A DNA stretch of 44,451 bases from Firmicutes bacterium UBA4874 (GCA_002399435.1 DHDO01000047.1:1-44451); one strand, 5' to 3'. Counted from the stretch's first letter, positions 1 through 8,430 are shown. Notes: generated by a model not told the origin, from the letters alone. Translations and numbers: made by a program.

Positions 1-68
1 TGACACATGTCTGTCATCTCTTGTACCCAATCCAACAGCTTCTGATTCGTGGTCATCTTGTCACTCAT
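1..68 (-). CDS. N-terminus of an unidentified protein, possibly a small transcriptional regulator (partial)
   Basis: Only the first 22 or so codons are present; the gene runs off the left edge. The ATG at 68 (read leftwards) follows a strong AAAGGAG ribosome site seven bases upstream. The visible residues are polar and helical (MSDKMTTNQKLLDWVQEMTD and on), without a signal peptide. Two tandem palindromes lie 35-85 bases upstream, where an autoregulated MarR- or TetR-type repressor would bind. That placement is the only hint of a regulatory role; the visible residues are too few to name a family. Confidence 0.6.
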   Translation of the reverse strand, partial: MSDKMTTNQKLLDWVQEMTDMC

Positions 69-102
69 CTGATTACTCCTTTGCTGAATAAGTATTTTAT
101 AA

Positions 103-153
103 AATGGTAACGCACCATTGTATCATCAAATGGTAAAGTACCATTGTATAATC
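103..153. promoter_or_regulatory. Two tandem palindromes, probable operator of the leftward gene
   Basis: The left palindrome (103-119) has arms AATGGT and ACCATT; the right one (129-145) has arms AATGGTA and TACCATT. Both are perfect, and their centres are 26 bases apart. The similarity continues into the flank (TTGTAT after each), so the unit is also a 26-bp direct repeat. The pair sits just upstream of the ribosome site of the leftward gene, in AT-rich DNA. Two sites with near-integral helical spacing suggest cooperative binding of a dimeric regulator. No convincing -35/-10 pair could be fixed here. Confidence 0.6.
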
Positions 154-261
154 CCAAAACATCTTTACCCATCTTTTAAAGTATTTAACCAACCTTCTTC
201 GTTAAAAAATTAACCCAACATATTATATCATGAAAATTCCAAGCCTGCCATAGAGTCTTCC

Positions 262-1800
262 TTATTTTCCGAAGAGTCGTCCGGTAATACGCCGCAGAAT
301 AGAGGAACCCTTATCGGGATCAGGCGGAGGGGTTTTTCCCTGTCCGGGGTTTTCGATGGGTTTTTTGTCCGGCAATGTCTCTTTTGCCCTGTGGGCTTGT
401 CCCTGTCGGTAAGGCGAATGGATGGAGGAGGGATTGCCTGCGGAAGAAGGAACACCTGTCTGCCGGGCAGGCTTTTGAGGGGAGGATTCGTGCTTTGAAG
501 CGCCTTGATGGGATTTCGGCCTTTGAGACCTTTGCGGCCTTTGAGGTTTGAGAGGGGACGGCTTGCGGGATGATTTCTTCTCCCCGCCCCTGGCTTTGGA
601 GCCCGATGCAGGACGGCTTTTTATCCGATTGGACTGAATCCATTGGTTGGATTCTTCCCGACATTCCGCAAGATCCTGATCCGTCGGCAGCTTTGCTTCC
701 GGAATCAGAGTGCCAATATGTTCCTCAATTTCATACAGGGTCATAATATCCTCGCCGGTTACCAGGCTGATGGCATGGCCGTCATGACCTGCCCGTCCCG
801 TTCGGCCGATCCGATGAACGTAACCGTCCAGCTCCTCCGGAACATCATAGTTGACGACCAGGGACAGATTGTCAATGTCGATGCCGCGGGCGGCTACGTC
901 CGTGGCGACCAGGATATTGTATTCCTTTTGCCTGAACTGCTGAATGTTTCTCATACGCTTTGCCTGGGGGATATCCCCATGGAGGGAACGACAGTCGTAG
1001 CCCTTTCGGAGCAGAAAGTTCTGCACCCGGTCTACTGCCGCACGGGTATTGCAGAAAATCATGCATGTTTCCGGACGCTCCATCAGGAGAATCCGGTTTA
1101 ACTGGGTTCGCTTTTCGTTTCTCCGGACCCGGTAATGTTCCTGCCGGATGGTATCCACTGTCATGGTTTTGGATTCGATTTCGATGGTCACCGGATGATT
1201 CATGTATGCACTGCACAGTCTGCGGATCTCCCCCGGAATGGTGGCGGAGAAAAGAAGGGTGGTGCGATTACGGGGAAGGGTGCGGATGATCCTGCGAACC
1301 TGACCAATAAAGCCCATGTCCATCATTCGATCCACTTCATCCAATACCAAAAAGCGAATGTTTTTTGTGATCAGGTTTTTATGCTGTATATGGTCATAAA
1401 TCCTGCCGGGAGTGCCGGTAACCATGGTAATGGGACTTTTAAGAGCCTGAATTTCCTTATTCATGTTGTGCTGGCCGTATACTGCCGTGGTACGATGCGG
1501 CAGATGACCCGCCATTTTTTTAAGATCGCTGTCCACCTGAACCGCCAGTTCCCTTGTCGGTTCCAATATAAGACATTGGGGCCCGGGCTTTTCCGGATCG
1601 GTCATTTGAAGAAGGGATACCCCGAAAACAGCTGTTTTGCCGCTGCCGGTCTTGGACATGACAATGACATCTTCCCCGTTCAATATATGGGGAATTGCTT
1701 TCTCCTGTACTTTCGTGGGCTTTTCGAATCCCATCCCGTTCAATGCCTCCAAAATGGGATCCGAAAGGCCCAATTCCCTGAAATCCTTGCTACTGCTCAT
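262..1800 (-). CDS. DEAD-box ATP-dependent RNA helicase (DEVD variant)
   Basis: This 512-residue protein is a superfamily 2 RNA helicase, expected to unwind RNA in the cytoplasm during ribosome assembly or RNA decay. The conserved motifs are in order: Q motif near residues 24-37 (GFEKPTKVQ), Walker A SKTGSGKT with Lys55, PTRELAVQ (81-88), TPGR (130-133), motif II DEVD at 154-157 in place of DEAD, SAT, the HGD segment, VATDVAARGID and HRIGRTGRAG. After the core, from about residue 375, comes a basic tail of roughly 135 residues rich in Ser, Pro, Lys, Arg and Gln, which probably binds RNA without a folded domain. The ATG at 1800 has AGGAGA seven bases upstream. It follows the acyl-CoA synthetase gene on the same strand after about 130 bases. 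The family is certain; a specific name such as CshA or DbpA is not supported. Confidence 0.93.
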   Translation of the reverse strand: MSSSKDFRELGLSDPILEALNGMGFEKPTKVQEKAIPHILNGEDVIVMSKTGSGKTAVFGVSLLQMTDPEKPGPQCLILEPTRELAVQVDSDLKKMAGHLPHRTTAVYGQHNMNKEIQALKSPITMVTGTPGRIYDHIQHKNLITKNIRFLVLDEVDRMMDMGFIGQVRRIIRTLPRNRTTLLFSATIPGEIRRLCSAYMNHPVTIEIESKTMTVDTIRQEHYRVRRNEKRTQLNRILLMERPETCMIFCNTRAAVDRVQNFLLRKGYDCRSLHGDIPQAKRMRNIQQFRQKEYNILVATDVAARGIDIDNLSLVVNYDVPEELDGYVHRIGRTGRAGHDGHAISLVTGEDIMTLYEIEEHIGTLIPEAKLPTDQDLAECREESNQWIQSNRIKSRPASGSKARGGEKKSSRKPSPLKPQRPQRSQRPKSHQGASKHESSPQKPARQTGVPSSAGNPSSIHSPYRQGQAHRAKETLPDKKPIENPGQGKTPPPDPDKGSSILRRITGRLFGK

Positions 1801-1928
1801 TATATTCTCCTATTCTGTATGCTGGCCATAAAAACAATACCACAATGTCCCTCCCAATGCAAGAAGGGAGCAGGCGGGAAGACAGGAGACAAAGAACCCG
1901 CTGGAAATATCATACTGTGCCGGAAAGA

Positions 1929-3677
1929 TCATGCCATTATGATCTGCTCATCGGATTTGAGTCCCAGCATTTTGACGGCATCTTCCCGCATCTTATATTT
2001 CAGGATTTTTCCTGCTGCATTCATTGGAAATTCCGTGACGAAGCTGACGTACCTGGGCGTTTTCTGTCTGGCCATATGGGAGCGGACATATTCCTTGATT
2101 TCCTCTGCCGTCATTTCCTCGCCCTTTTTCAGGATGACGCAAGCCATGACAGCCTCGCCGTATGTCTTGTCCGGTACGCCGATAACCTGTACGTCCTTTA
2201 CCTTGGGATGGGTATAGATGAAATCCTCGATTTCCTTGGGGTAAATGTTCTCCCCGCCGCGAATGATCATATCCTTGATTCTTCCGGTGATGATGTAGTT
2301 CCCGCTGGAGTCCCGCCTGGCCAGGTCTCCGGTATGGAGCCATCCATTTTCGTCAATTGCGGCAGCCGTGGCTTCCGGCATGTTGTAATATCCTTTCATG
2401 ATATTGTAACCTCTGGCGACGAATTCCCCGTCCACATTGTCCGGCAGGTCTTCGCCGGTTTCCGTATCCACAATTTTGCATTCCACCTGGGGAAGCGGAC
2501 GCCCCACCGTATTGATCCGGACATCCAGGGGATCGTCCACGCGGCTTTGCGTGCACCCGGGGGAGGATTCGGTCTGTCCGTATACAATGGTGATCTGCTT
2601 CATGTTCATCTTATCCACCACATCCTGCATGACACTGGCGGGGCAGGGGCTGCCTGCCATGATGCCGGTCCGCATATGGGAAAAATCGGTTTTCGGGAAA
2701 TTCTCATGCTCCAGCATGGTGATGAACATGGTGGGGACTCCGTGAAAGCAGGTGATTTTTTCCTTGTCGATGCATGCCAGGGATCTCCTCGGCGAGAAAT
2801 AAGGCATCGGACACAGGGTCGTGCCGTGAGTCATGGCAGCAGCCATGGCCAGCACCATCCCGAAACAATGGAACATCGGTACCTGTATCATCATGCGGTC
2901 GGCTGTGGACAGATCCATGCAGTCCCCGATGCATTTTCCGTTGTTTATCACATTATAGTGAGTAAGCATGACGCCTTTGGGGAAGCCGGTGGTACCGGAA
3001 GTGTACTGTATGTTGCAGACGTCATCCTTGTCCATGGCGCGTGCCCGGCGCTGTGCCTCCTCCACCGGGATCTTTTCCGCCAGGGAGACGGCTTCCTCCC
3101 AGGTGATGCATCCCGGCCGACTGGACTCCACCGTAATGATGTTGCGAAGGCGGGGAAGGCGCCTGGTGTGCAGCGGCTCTCCGGACGCTGCGGTTTCCAG
3201 CTCGGGGCAGATCTCCTTCATAATGCTGATATAGTCGGAATCCTTGAAGCCATCCATCATCACCAGGGTATGGGTATCCGACTGCCGGAGCAGGAATTCA
3301 GCCTCACGGATTTTATAGGAGGTATTGACGGTAACAAGGTTGGCTCCGATCATGGTGGTTGCCCAGAATGTGATAAACCATTGAGGGACATTGGTGGCCC
3401 AGATGGCAACCTGATCCCCCGGTTCCACACCCAGGGCAATCAGGGAACGGGCAAAGGTATGCACATCTTCCCGGAATTCCGAATAGGTTCTGGTATAGTC
3501 CAGGGTGGAATAACGGAAGGCGTATTGGTCCGGAAACTCCTTTGTGACACGGTCCAATACCTGCGGAAAGGTAAGATCGATCAGGGTATCGTGCTTCCAT
3601 ATATATTTTCCGGTTCTGGCGGCGTTGTCATACAGAGGACTGTCCTGGACGGTTTCCGTCTCCATATAATGGCTCAT
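1929..3677 (-). CDS. Acyl-CoA synthetase (AMP-forming, FadD/AcsF-like)
   Basis: This 582-residue ANL-superfamily enzyme should activate a carboxylic acid, probably a fatty acid, through an acyl-AMP and transfer it to CoA. Visible signatures are the phosphate loop YTSGTTGFPKG, the YGQTESSPG segment, HTGDLARRD, the hinge IKDMIIRGGENIYPKEIE, and the C-terminal catalytic lysine in NAAGKILKYKMRE. Length is normal for the family. The chosen ATG at 3677 has GGAGAA at the proper distance; an in-frame GTG 15 bases earlier overlaps that ribosome site and is unlikely. There is no signal peptide, so it acts in the cytoplasm or at the inner membrane face. A minus-strand promoter lies about 170 bases upstream. 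The chain length of the substrate cannot be read from sequence. Confidence 0.92.
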   Translation of the reverse strand: MSHYMETETVQDSPLYDNAARTGKYIWKHDTLIDLTFPQVLDRVTKEFPDQYAFRYSTLDYTRTYSEFREDVHTFARSLIALGVEPGDQVAIWATNVPQWFITFWATTMIGANLVTVNTSYKIREAEFLLRQSDTHTLVMMDGFKDSDYISIMKEICPELETAASGEPLHTRRLPRLRNIITVESSRPGCITWEEAVSLAEKIPVEEAQRRARAMDKDDVCNIQYTSGTTGFPKGVMLTHYNVINNGKCIGDCMDLSTADRMMIQVPMFHCFGMVLAMAAAMTHGTTLCPMPYFSPRRSLACIDKEKITCFHGVPTMFITMLEHENFPKTDFSHMRTGIMAGSPCPASVMQDVVDKMNMKQITIVYGQTESSPGCTQSRVDDPLDVRINTVGRPLPQVECKIVDTETGEDLPDNVDGEFVARGYNIMKGYYNMPEATAAAIDENGWLHTGDLARRDSSGNYIITGRIKDMIIRGGENIYPKEIEDFIYTHPKVKDVQVIGVPDKTYGEAVMACVILKKGEEMTAEEIKEYVRSHMARQKTPRYVSFVTEFPMNAAGKILKYKMREDAVKMLGLKSDEQIIMA

Positions 3678-3848
3678 GATGATTCTCCTCACTTATTGAT
3701 ATCGTATGGAATCCCGGAGAGGGCTCCTCTTCCAAACAGGTTTTTCACAGATTTTTCAGATCGTGCCAACAATTCTCCATAGAATCCCTGATATTTGGCT
3801 CCGGCCCTTGACGCATTTTCACCTCAGGCCATAAATCAATTTTCAACC

Positions 3849-3877
3849 ATTCTAACAAATTTCCCGTCTGGTGTAAA
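3849..3877 (-). promoter_or_regulatory. Sigma-A-type promoter for the acyl-CoA synthetase
   Basis: On the minus strand a TTTACA box (3872-3877) is followed after exactly 17 bases by TAGAAT (3849-3854). Transcription from here would give a leader of about 165 bases before the ATG at 3677. I saw no riboswitch or clear terminator in that leader. Confidence 0.5.
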
Positions 3878-3940
3878 GTCACTGGTAAATGATTTTTACT
3901 TTCGGCTGATTTCAGAAAGGGAAAACGGTGGGGGAAATCC

Positions 3941-3969
3941 TTGATTTTCCATGGAAAACATGGTATGAT
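3941..3969 (+). promoter_or_regulatory. Promoter with a perfect palindrome in its spacer, for the TIM-barrel gene at 4147
   Basis: TTGATT (3941-3946) and TATGAT (3964-3969) are 17 bases apart. The spacer and the end of the -35 box contain a perfect 14-bp palindrome, TTTTCCATGGAAAA, at 3945-3958. A repressor bound there would block RNA polymerase directly, so substrate-dependent repression of the downstream sugar isomerase is a reasonable inference. Transcription would start near 3976 and run through the tandem repeats at 4046-4118. Confidence 0.55.
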
Positions 3970-4045
3970 TCAAAGGAAGATGTTGCCTGAAGGGCATCTG
4001 AATTATCTGAATAAAAGGATAACAAGTCCGAAAAGAGATCAAAAA

Positions 4046-4118
4046 TAAAAGATAAAGAAAATACAAAGATAAAAAAATACAAAGATCAAAAAATGCAAAG
4101 ATAAAAAAATACAAAGAT
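4046..4118. repeat. Four to five tandem copies of a 16-bp A-rich unit
   Basis: The core TACAAAGAT recurs with starts at 4062, 4078, 4094 (as TGCAAAGAT) and 4110, exactly 16 bases apart and separated by A-rich spacers. A more degenerate copy begins at 4046. The array lies in the presumed 5' leader of the TIM-barrel gene at 4147 and ends about 30 bases before its start codon. It is too short and too simple to be a CRISPR array. Confidence 0.8.
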
Positions 4119-4146
4119 CAAGGGAACAACAGATGGAGGGGTGGAA

Positions 4147-4995
4147 ATGGCGGATTGTGTTACAATTACCGGATTTGCAGATGAAATTGATCCAATGCTG
4201 GACAAACAGATGAAGGTCCTGAAAAAGCTTGGAATTTCCCATGTGGAAATGCGCAGGGTGGACGCCAAAAATCTGGTGGACTATCCGATAAAAGAGGTAA
4301 AGGGAATCAAATCACGTCTGGATGCAGGCGGGATTCACCTTTCGGCGGTGGGATCGCCGATCGGCAAAATTGGCATTGCGGACGATTTTGCACCGCATAT
4401 GGAGCAGTTCAAGCACACGGTGGAGATTGCCCATGAGATGGAGACTCCCTATATCCGGATATTCAGCTTCTTTATCCCGAAGGGAGAGGAGCGGACCGCG
4501 TACAGGGAAGCGGTTCTGGAGCGATTGGGACAGTTTGTGGATTATGCGGCTTCCAATGATGTCATTCTGCTTCATGAGAATGAAAAGAATATTTACGGGG
4601 AAAAGGCCCCGGAATGTCTGGAAATCATGAAACATTTTTACGGCGATCATTTCAGGGCGGTTTTTGATTTTGCCAATTTTGTTCAGGTAAAGCAGGATAC
4701 CCTGGAAGCGTATGAGATGTTGAAGCCCTATGTGGAGTATGTTCATGTCAAGGACGCCCGATGGAGCGATGGGAATGTGGTTCCGGCAGGCTACGGAGAC
4801 GGTCATGTGAAAGAGATCCTGAAGCAGCTGAAGGGCAGAGGATATCATGGGTACTTGTCGCTGGAACCCCATCTGACCAATTTTGTCGGCTTTTCTGATC
4901 TGGAAAAGGAAGGAAATATCGGAAAGAAATTGACGGGCGAAGAAGCGTTTACCCTGGCTTATGATTCCCTCAGGAAGCTTCTGAAGGAAATCTAA
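4147..4995 (+). CDS. Sugar phosphate isomerase/epimerase (xylose isomerase-like TIM barrel)
   Basis: This 282-residue protein belongs to the AP-endonuclease-2/xylose-isomerase-like TIM-barrel superfamily, whose members interconvert sugars, inositols or sugar phosphates with a bound divalent metal. Supporting segments are GFADEIDPML at the start, the acidic metal-site candidates LLHENEKNI near 140 and AVFDFANFV near 175, the YVHVKDARW strand near 200, and GYHGYLSLEPHL near 240. The ATG at 4147 follows GGAGGG by six bases; the in-frame GTG at 4141 touches that ribosome site and was rejected. There is no signal peptide. It stands alone between a regulated-looking promoter and a terminator. Two related genes lie at 15958 and 22026. 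The exact substrate is unknown. Confidence 0.85.
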   Translation: MADCVTITGFADEIDPMLDKQMKVLKKLGISHVEMRRVDAKNLVDYPIKEVKGIKSRLDAGGIHLSAVGSPIGKIGIADDFAPHMEQFKHTVEIAHEMETPYIRIFSFFIPKGEERTAYREAVLERLGQFVDYAASNDVILLHENEKNIYGEKAPECLEIMKHFYGDHFRAVFDFANFVQVKQDTLEAYEMLKPYVEYVHVKDARWSDGNVVPAGYGDGHVKEILKQLKGRGYHGYLSLEPHLTNFVGFSDLEKEGNIGKKLTGEEAFTLAYDSLRKLLKEI

Positions 4996-5040
4996 CTTAA
5001 TCTGATTCCATCCATCCTGCGTGATATGGGTCTCCACAGG

Positions 5041-5072
5041 AAGCTGCCCTATCCGTGGATGGCAGGCTTTTT
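5041..5072 (+). terminator. Rho-independent terminator after the TIM-barrel gene
   Basis: A hairpin with arms AAGC-TGCC-ATC and GAT-GGCA-GGCTT (one bulged base) is followed by TTTTT. It separates the plus-strand isomerase from the convergent pseudouridine synthase that ends at 5090. Confidence 0.65.
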
Positions 5073-5089
5073 ATGGTTTGGATCCCGAT

Positions 5090-5824
5090 TCATTGGGATT
5101 TGCGGGGATCAAACAAATTCCATGGGAAAACATCCGGGGGATGGGAGGTAAATACCATCTCCCTTTTTGTTGTCGGATGCTGAAAAACAAGCTGATGGGA
5201 CCAGAGTGCCATTTGCTGCCCTGGAGAGTTCACATCGGCTCCATATTTCTGATCCCCGTAAAGAGGGTGTCCGATGGCAGCAAACTGGACCCGTATCTGG
5301 TGAGAGCGCCCGGTCCAAAGGCGGATGCGGACCAGGGCGAGGGAACCTGTACAGGAATCCCCTGTCTGCATCCTTCTGCTGCCTTGCACCTGATAGTCAA
5401 GTCTGGCCCGTTTGCTTCCGGAAACGGACGGGGATACCGTTCGCACCATGTTGGTTGCCCTGTCCTTTTGCAGATAATGTTCCAGCTGCCTTTTTTTCTC
5501 TTTTGGTGTGCCGTGGACCACTGCCAGGTAGACTTTCCCGAATGTACGGGCCCGGATCTGATCCGAAAGGCGGGCAGCGGCTTTGGAGGTTCTGGCAAAG
5601 ACCATGACTCCGCCTGCCGGCCGGTCCAGACGATGTACCAGCCCCAGAAAGACATTGCCCGGCTTCTGATACCGGATTTTGATATCCCGCTTCAGAAGGG
5701 ACAAAAGATCCGGATCACCGGACGCATCTTCCTGTGAAGGCATATTCACCGGCTTTTCCACGACCAGGAGATGATTGTCCTCGTATAGTATGGAAATCGG
5801 GGGAGAAGAAGCGGTTTGGTTCAT
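5090..5824 (-). CDS. RluA-family RNA pseudouridine synthase
   Basis: This 244-residue enzyme should isomerise uridine to pseudouridine in rRNA or tRNA. The family hallmark HRLDRPAGGVMVFARTS places the catalytic aspartate at Asp67. Further family segments are VVEKPVNMPSQ near 21-31, KVYLAVVHG, and GRSHQIRVQFAAIGHPLYGD, the typical RluA C-terminal signature. No S4 domain precedes the catalytic domain. The start at 5824 was chosen because GGAGG lies seven bases upstream and because ATG and the TGA of the upstream methyltransferase form a four-base ATGA overlap, indicating translational coupling. The two genes form a small RNA-modification operon. The target position cannot be assigned. Confidence 0.93.
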   Translation of the reverse strand: MNQTASSPPISILYEDNHLLVVEKPVNMPSQEDASGDPDLLSLLKRDIKIRYQKPGNVFLGLVHRLDRPAGGVMVFARTSKAAARLSDQIRARTFGKVYLAVVHGTPKEKKRQLEHYLQKDRATNMVRTVSPSVSGSKRARLDYQVQGSRRMQTGDSCTGSLALVRIRLWTGRSHQIRVQFAAIGHPLYGDQKYGADVNSPGQQMALWSHQLVFQHPTTKREMVFTSHPPDVFPWNLFDPRKSQ

Positions 5825-6705
5825 TTCTTCGCCTCCGCTTCCCAGCGGCCGGACGCTCCGCATGGCAGGATCAGTCCCGAACGGGTAATGGGCAGCCCCA
5901 CTTCGTCGGATGTGACGGTTCCCCCATATTCTTTCCTTATGGAAAGGGTCAGGAGGTTGTATAAAACGGTAGGCGACAGGCCAGTGGTATAGGAATTAAT
6001 CAGAAAGAACAGAGGATGGGGGGAGAGCACCTTTCTGCACAGGTCGATCAGGCCATAAAGTTCGTTTTCAATTTTCCAGACTTCTCCTTTGGGACCTCTT
6101 CCATAAGACGGAGGGTCCATAATCACCGCATCGTACTGCCGGCCCCGGCGTATTTCACGCTGCACAAACTTTACAGTGTCATCCACAAGGAAGCGGACTC
6201 TCCGGTCTTCCAGTCCGGACAACCGAAGATTTTCCTTTGCCCAGGCGACCATTCCCTTTGCCGCGTCCACATGGCAGACCTCTTCTGCGCCGGCGCAGGC
6301 TGCGGCAACGCTGGCCCCACCCGTATAGGCAAACAGATTCAGTACCCGGACAGGGCGGCTGCTGCCTTTTATCTTTTTCATGATCCATTCCCAGTTGACG
6401 GCCTGCTCCGGAAATACTCCGGTATGCTTGAACCCCATGGGCTTTACATGGAAGGTCAGACTTCCATAGGAAATCCTCCATTGCTCCGGAAGCTTCGAGA
6501 AATACTCCCAGGTACCGCCGCCCGTATTGCTTCTGTGGTAGCGGGCATGAGCCATGTTCCAGGACTTGTCGCCGGATGTCCCGGGCCAGATCACCTGGGG
6601 ATCCGGACGCCTCAGAATGAACTTTCCCCAGCGCTCCAGTTTTTCTCCGTCTCCGGTATCGATCAGTTCATAATCTTTCCAGTTTTTTGCTAAAAACAAT
6701 TTCAT
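5821..6705 (-). CDS. Class I SAM-dependent methyltransferase, RlmI-like (probable RNA)
   Basis: This 294-residue protein has the class I methyltransferase fold. The SAM-binding motif is VLNLFAYTGGASVAAA near 120-136, followed by HVDAAKGMVAWAKEN and the catalytic-type motif DPPSYGRG. DPPSYxRG and the upstream segment GFKHTGVFPEQ match the family of 23S rRNA cytosine methyltransferases and their relatives. It lacks the N-terminal PUA domain of E. coli RlmI, so the name is not transferred. An AGGAGG site lies three bases before the ATG. It is the first gene of a two-gene operon with the pseudouridine synthase, which supports an RNA substrate. Confidence 0.87.
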   Translation of the reverse strand: MKLFLAKNWKDYELIDTGDGEKLERWGKFILRRPDPQVIWPGTSGDKSWNMAHARYHRSNTGGGTWEYFSKLPEQWRISYGSLTFHVKPMGFKHTGVFPEQAVNWEWIMKKIKGSSRPVRVLNLFAYTGGASVAAACAGAEEVCHVDAAKGMVAWAKENLRLSGLEDRRVRFLVDDTVKFVQREIRRGRQYDAVIMDPPSYGRGPKGEVWKIENELYGLIDLCRKVLSPHPLFFLINSYTTGLSPTVLYNLLTLSIRKEYGGTVTSDEVGLPITRSGLILPCGASGRWEAEAKK

Positions 6706-6723
6706 GCTCCTCCTGTCCGCCTT

Positions 6724-6752
6724 ATTATACCAATCCGCATCGGTCTTATCAA
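6724..6752 (-). promoter_or_regulatory. Sigma-A promoter for the methyltransferase/pseudouridine synthase operon
   Basis: On the minus strand TTGATA (6747-6752) and a perfect TATAAT (6724-6729) are 17 bases apart. The -10 box ends about 19 bases before the ATG at 6705, so the leader is very short and holds little more than the ribosome site. Confidence 0.75.
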
Positions 6753-6959
6753 TGCTGCTTTTTGAATGAAATGTAAAATATTCTGCTTCATAAAACGTCC
6801 GGAATCTGATATCCTAATACATACGGGAACAATATGTCGTATTTTGCGGGAATTGCTGCTCCCAGGAAATTTTCAGCTTTCTTTTTAGGGCCGGTTTGGG
6901 CCGTAGCAAGTTTCCGGACAGCAGCAGTTCAAATCTAAGGGAAACGAAGGATGATATTC

Positions 6960-8270
6960 ATGAAAATTGCAGTTGCAGGAACCGGATATGTCGGGCTGGT
7001 TACCGGCGTATGCCTGGCAGAGATGGGACATGACGTGGTATGTGTTGATATTGATAAGGAAAAAGTCCGGAAAATGACATCCGGGCAGTCTCCTATCTAT
7101 GAGCCGGGGCTGGAGGAGCTCATGCAAAAAAACCGGGAACGGCTCACCTTTACCACAGATTATCAGAATGCCTACCGGAACGCGAAGGTCATTTTCATCG
7201 GTGTCGGCACTCCTGAGAAAAAGGACGGTTCCGCCAACCTGAAATATGTCTATGAGGTGGCCGGGCAGATTGCAGATAGCGTGGAGCAGGATTCCCTGGT
7301 GGTGATCAAATCCACCGTTCCCATAGGAACCAATGACAAGGTTGAGAGGCTCCTGAAGGAACGGGCCAGGGCCGGTCTGCATATGGAAGTAGCTTCCAAT
7401 CCGGAGTTTCTGTCCCAGGGAACGGCAGTGAAGGATACGCTCCATGCTTCCCGGATTGTGATTGGAGTGGAATCCCCACAGGCAGAAAAAGCTCTTCGGG
7501 ATGTTTACCGGAACTTTGACCGGCCCTTGGTTGTCACGGATCGCAGGAGCGCGGAAATGATAAAATACGCATCCAATGATTTCCTTGCCCTGAAGGTGTC
7601 CTATATCAATGAAATCGCCAATGTTTGTGATGTGATCGGCGCCAACGTGGATGATGTGGTCACCGGCATGGGCCTGGATCCCCGGATCGGAAACCGATTC
7701 CTGAGACCTGGCATCGGATACGGCGGCTCCTGCTTTCCAAAGGATACCAAAGCCCTTCACTGGCTGGCCAGTTTTCATGATTATGAATTGAAAACAGTGA
7801 AGGCGGCCATCGAGGTCAATGAAAATCAGAAGATCAAGCTGATCAAGAAGGCCAGGCAGTATTATGAAGATTTCAACGGGCTGAAGGCAGCGGTTCTGGG
7901 CCTGACCTTCAAGCCGGGCACGGATGATCTGCGGGAAGCACCCTCTCTTTCCAATATACCGATTTTGCTGGAGGACGGCATGGATATCCGGGCCTGGGAT
8001 CCCATCGGCATGGACTCCTTCCGCAGGCTTTATCCCGATGGGATTACCTATTGCGAATCCATCGAAGAAGCATTGAACGACACGGATATCTGCTTCATTT
8101 TTACGGAATGGCCGGAAATCACAGGTTTCCACCTTTCCGGGTATGCGGAGCGGATGCGCACTCCCATTATTCTGGATGGCAGAAACTGCTACCGTCTGGA
8201 GGATGCGGAAAAGGCGCCGGTTTTATACGATTCCATCGGCAGACGGGTCGTCGGCAAGTACAAAAAATGA
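6960..8270 (+). CDS. ugd: UDP-glucose 6-dehydrogenase
   Basis: This 436-residue enzyme oxidises UDP-glucose to UDP-glucuronate with two NAD+, supplying acidic sugar for capsule or cell-surface polymers. It opens with the Rossmann dinucleotide motif GTGYVGLVTG, followed by GVGTPEKKDG, KSTVPIGT, NPEFLSQG, and the catalytic cysteine Cys258 in GYGGSCFPKDTKAL. Near the C-terminus LGLTFKPGTDDLREAPS is the usual UDP-binding segment. UDP-N-acetylmannosamine dehydrogenases share the fold, but the motif set and length favour UDP-glucose. The ATG at 6960 gives the standard MKIAVAGTGYVG start; an ATG nine bases earlier is possible. It appears monocistronic, with a terminator after it. In the 245 bases upstream I found no convincing plus-strand promoter. 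Confidence 0.93.
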   Translation: MKIAVAGTGYVGLVTGVCLAEMGHDVVCVDIDKEKVRKMTSGQSPIYEPGLEELMQKNRERLTFTTDYQNAYRNAKVIFIGVGTPEKKDGSANLKYVYEVAGQIADSVEQDSLVVIKSTVPIGTNDKVERLLKERARAGLHMEVASNPEFLSQGTAVKDTLHASRIVIGVESPQAEKALRDVYRNFDRPLVVTDRRSAEMIKYASNDFLALKVSYINEIANVCDVIGANVDDVVTGMGLDPRIGNRFLRPGIGYGGSCFPKDTKALHWLASFHDYELKTVKAAIEVNENQKIKLIKKARQYYEDFNGLKAAVLGLTFKPGTDDLREAPSLSNIPILLEDGMDIRAWDPIGMDSFRRLYPDGITYCESIEEALNDTDICFIFTEWPEITGFHLSGYAERMRTPIILDGRNCYRLEDAEKAPVLYDSIGRRVVGKYKK

Positions 8271-8306
8271 TCGCAGGATGAACGCTTGCCTTGTTTCGCA
8301 GAAGGA

Positions 8307-8354
8307 ACTATAAAAAATGGTGAGAATTCATCATTTTTTATAGTTTTTTCTTTT
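8307..8354 (+). terminator. Rho-independent terminator after ugd
   Basis: Fourteen-base arms beginning ACTATAAAAAATG and ending with the complementary CATTTTTTATAGT flank a short loop and run into a T-rich tract. The stem is AT-rich but long and nearly perfect. It isolates ugd from the agr genes. Confidence 0.8.
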
Positions 8355-8430
8355 ATGTGGAAGGATTTTCATAAGTGGTGTCGAAGATAATATATGTAAA
8401 TAAGGGAATTGCAGGAGAAGGCAGTTTGAA

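Noticed and set aside
1845..3782. Long plus-strand open frame of about 645 codons over the acyl-CoA synthetase gene
   Set aside because: It lies antisense to a complete, motif-rich gene, has no ribosome site and no recognisable domain. The GC-biased codon use of the real gene leaves its opposite strand open.
3896..4242. Minus-strand frames with repeated Phe/Leu/Cys-rich peptides near 4.1 kb
   Set aside because: They come from the 16-bp A-rich repeats read in antisense and have no start signals.
6706..6959. Search for a plus-strand promoter or riboswitch before ugd
   Set aside because: Several AT-rich hexamers exist, but no pair has acceptable spacing, and no conserved riboswitch pattern was recognised.
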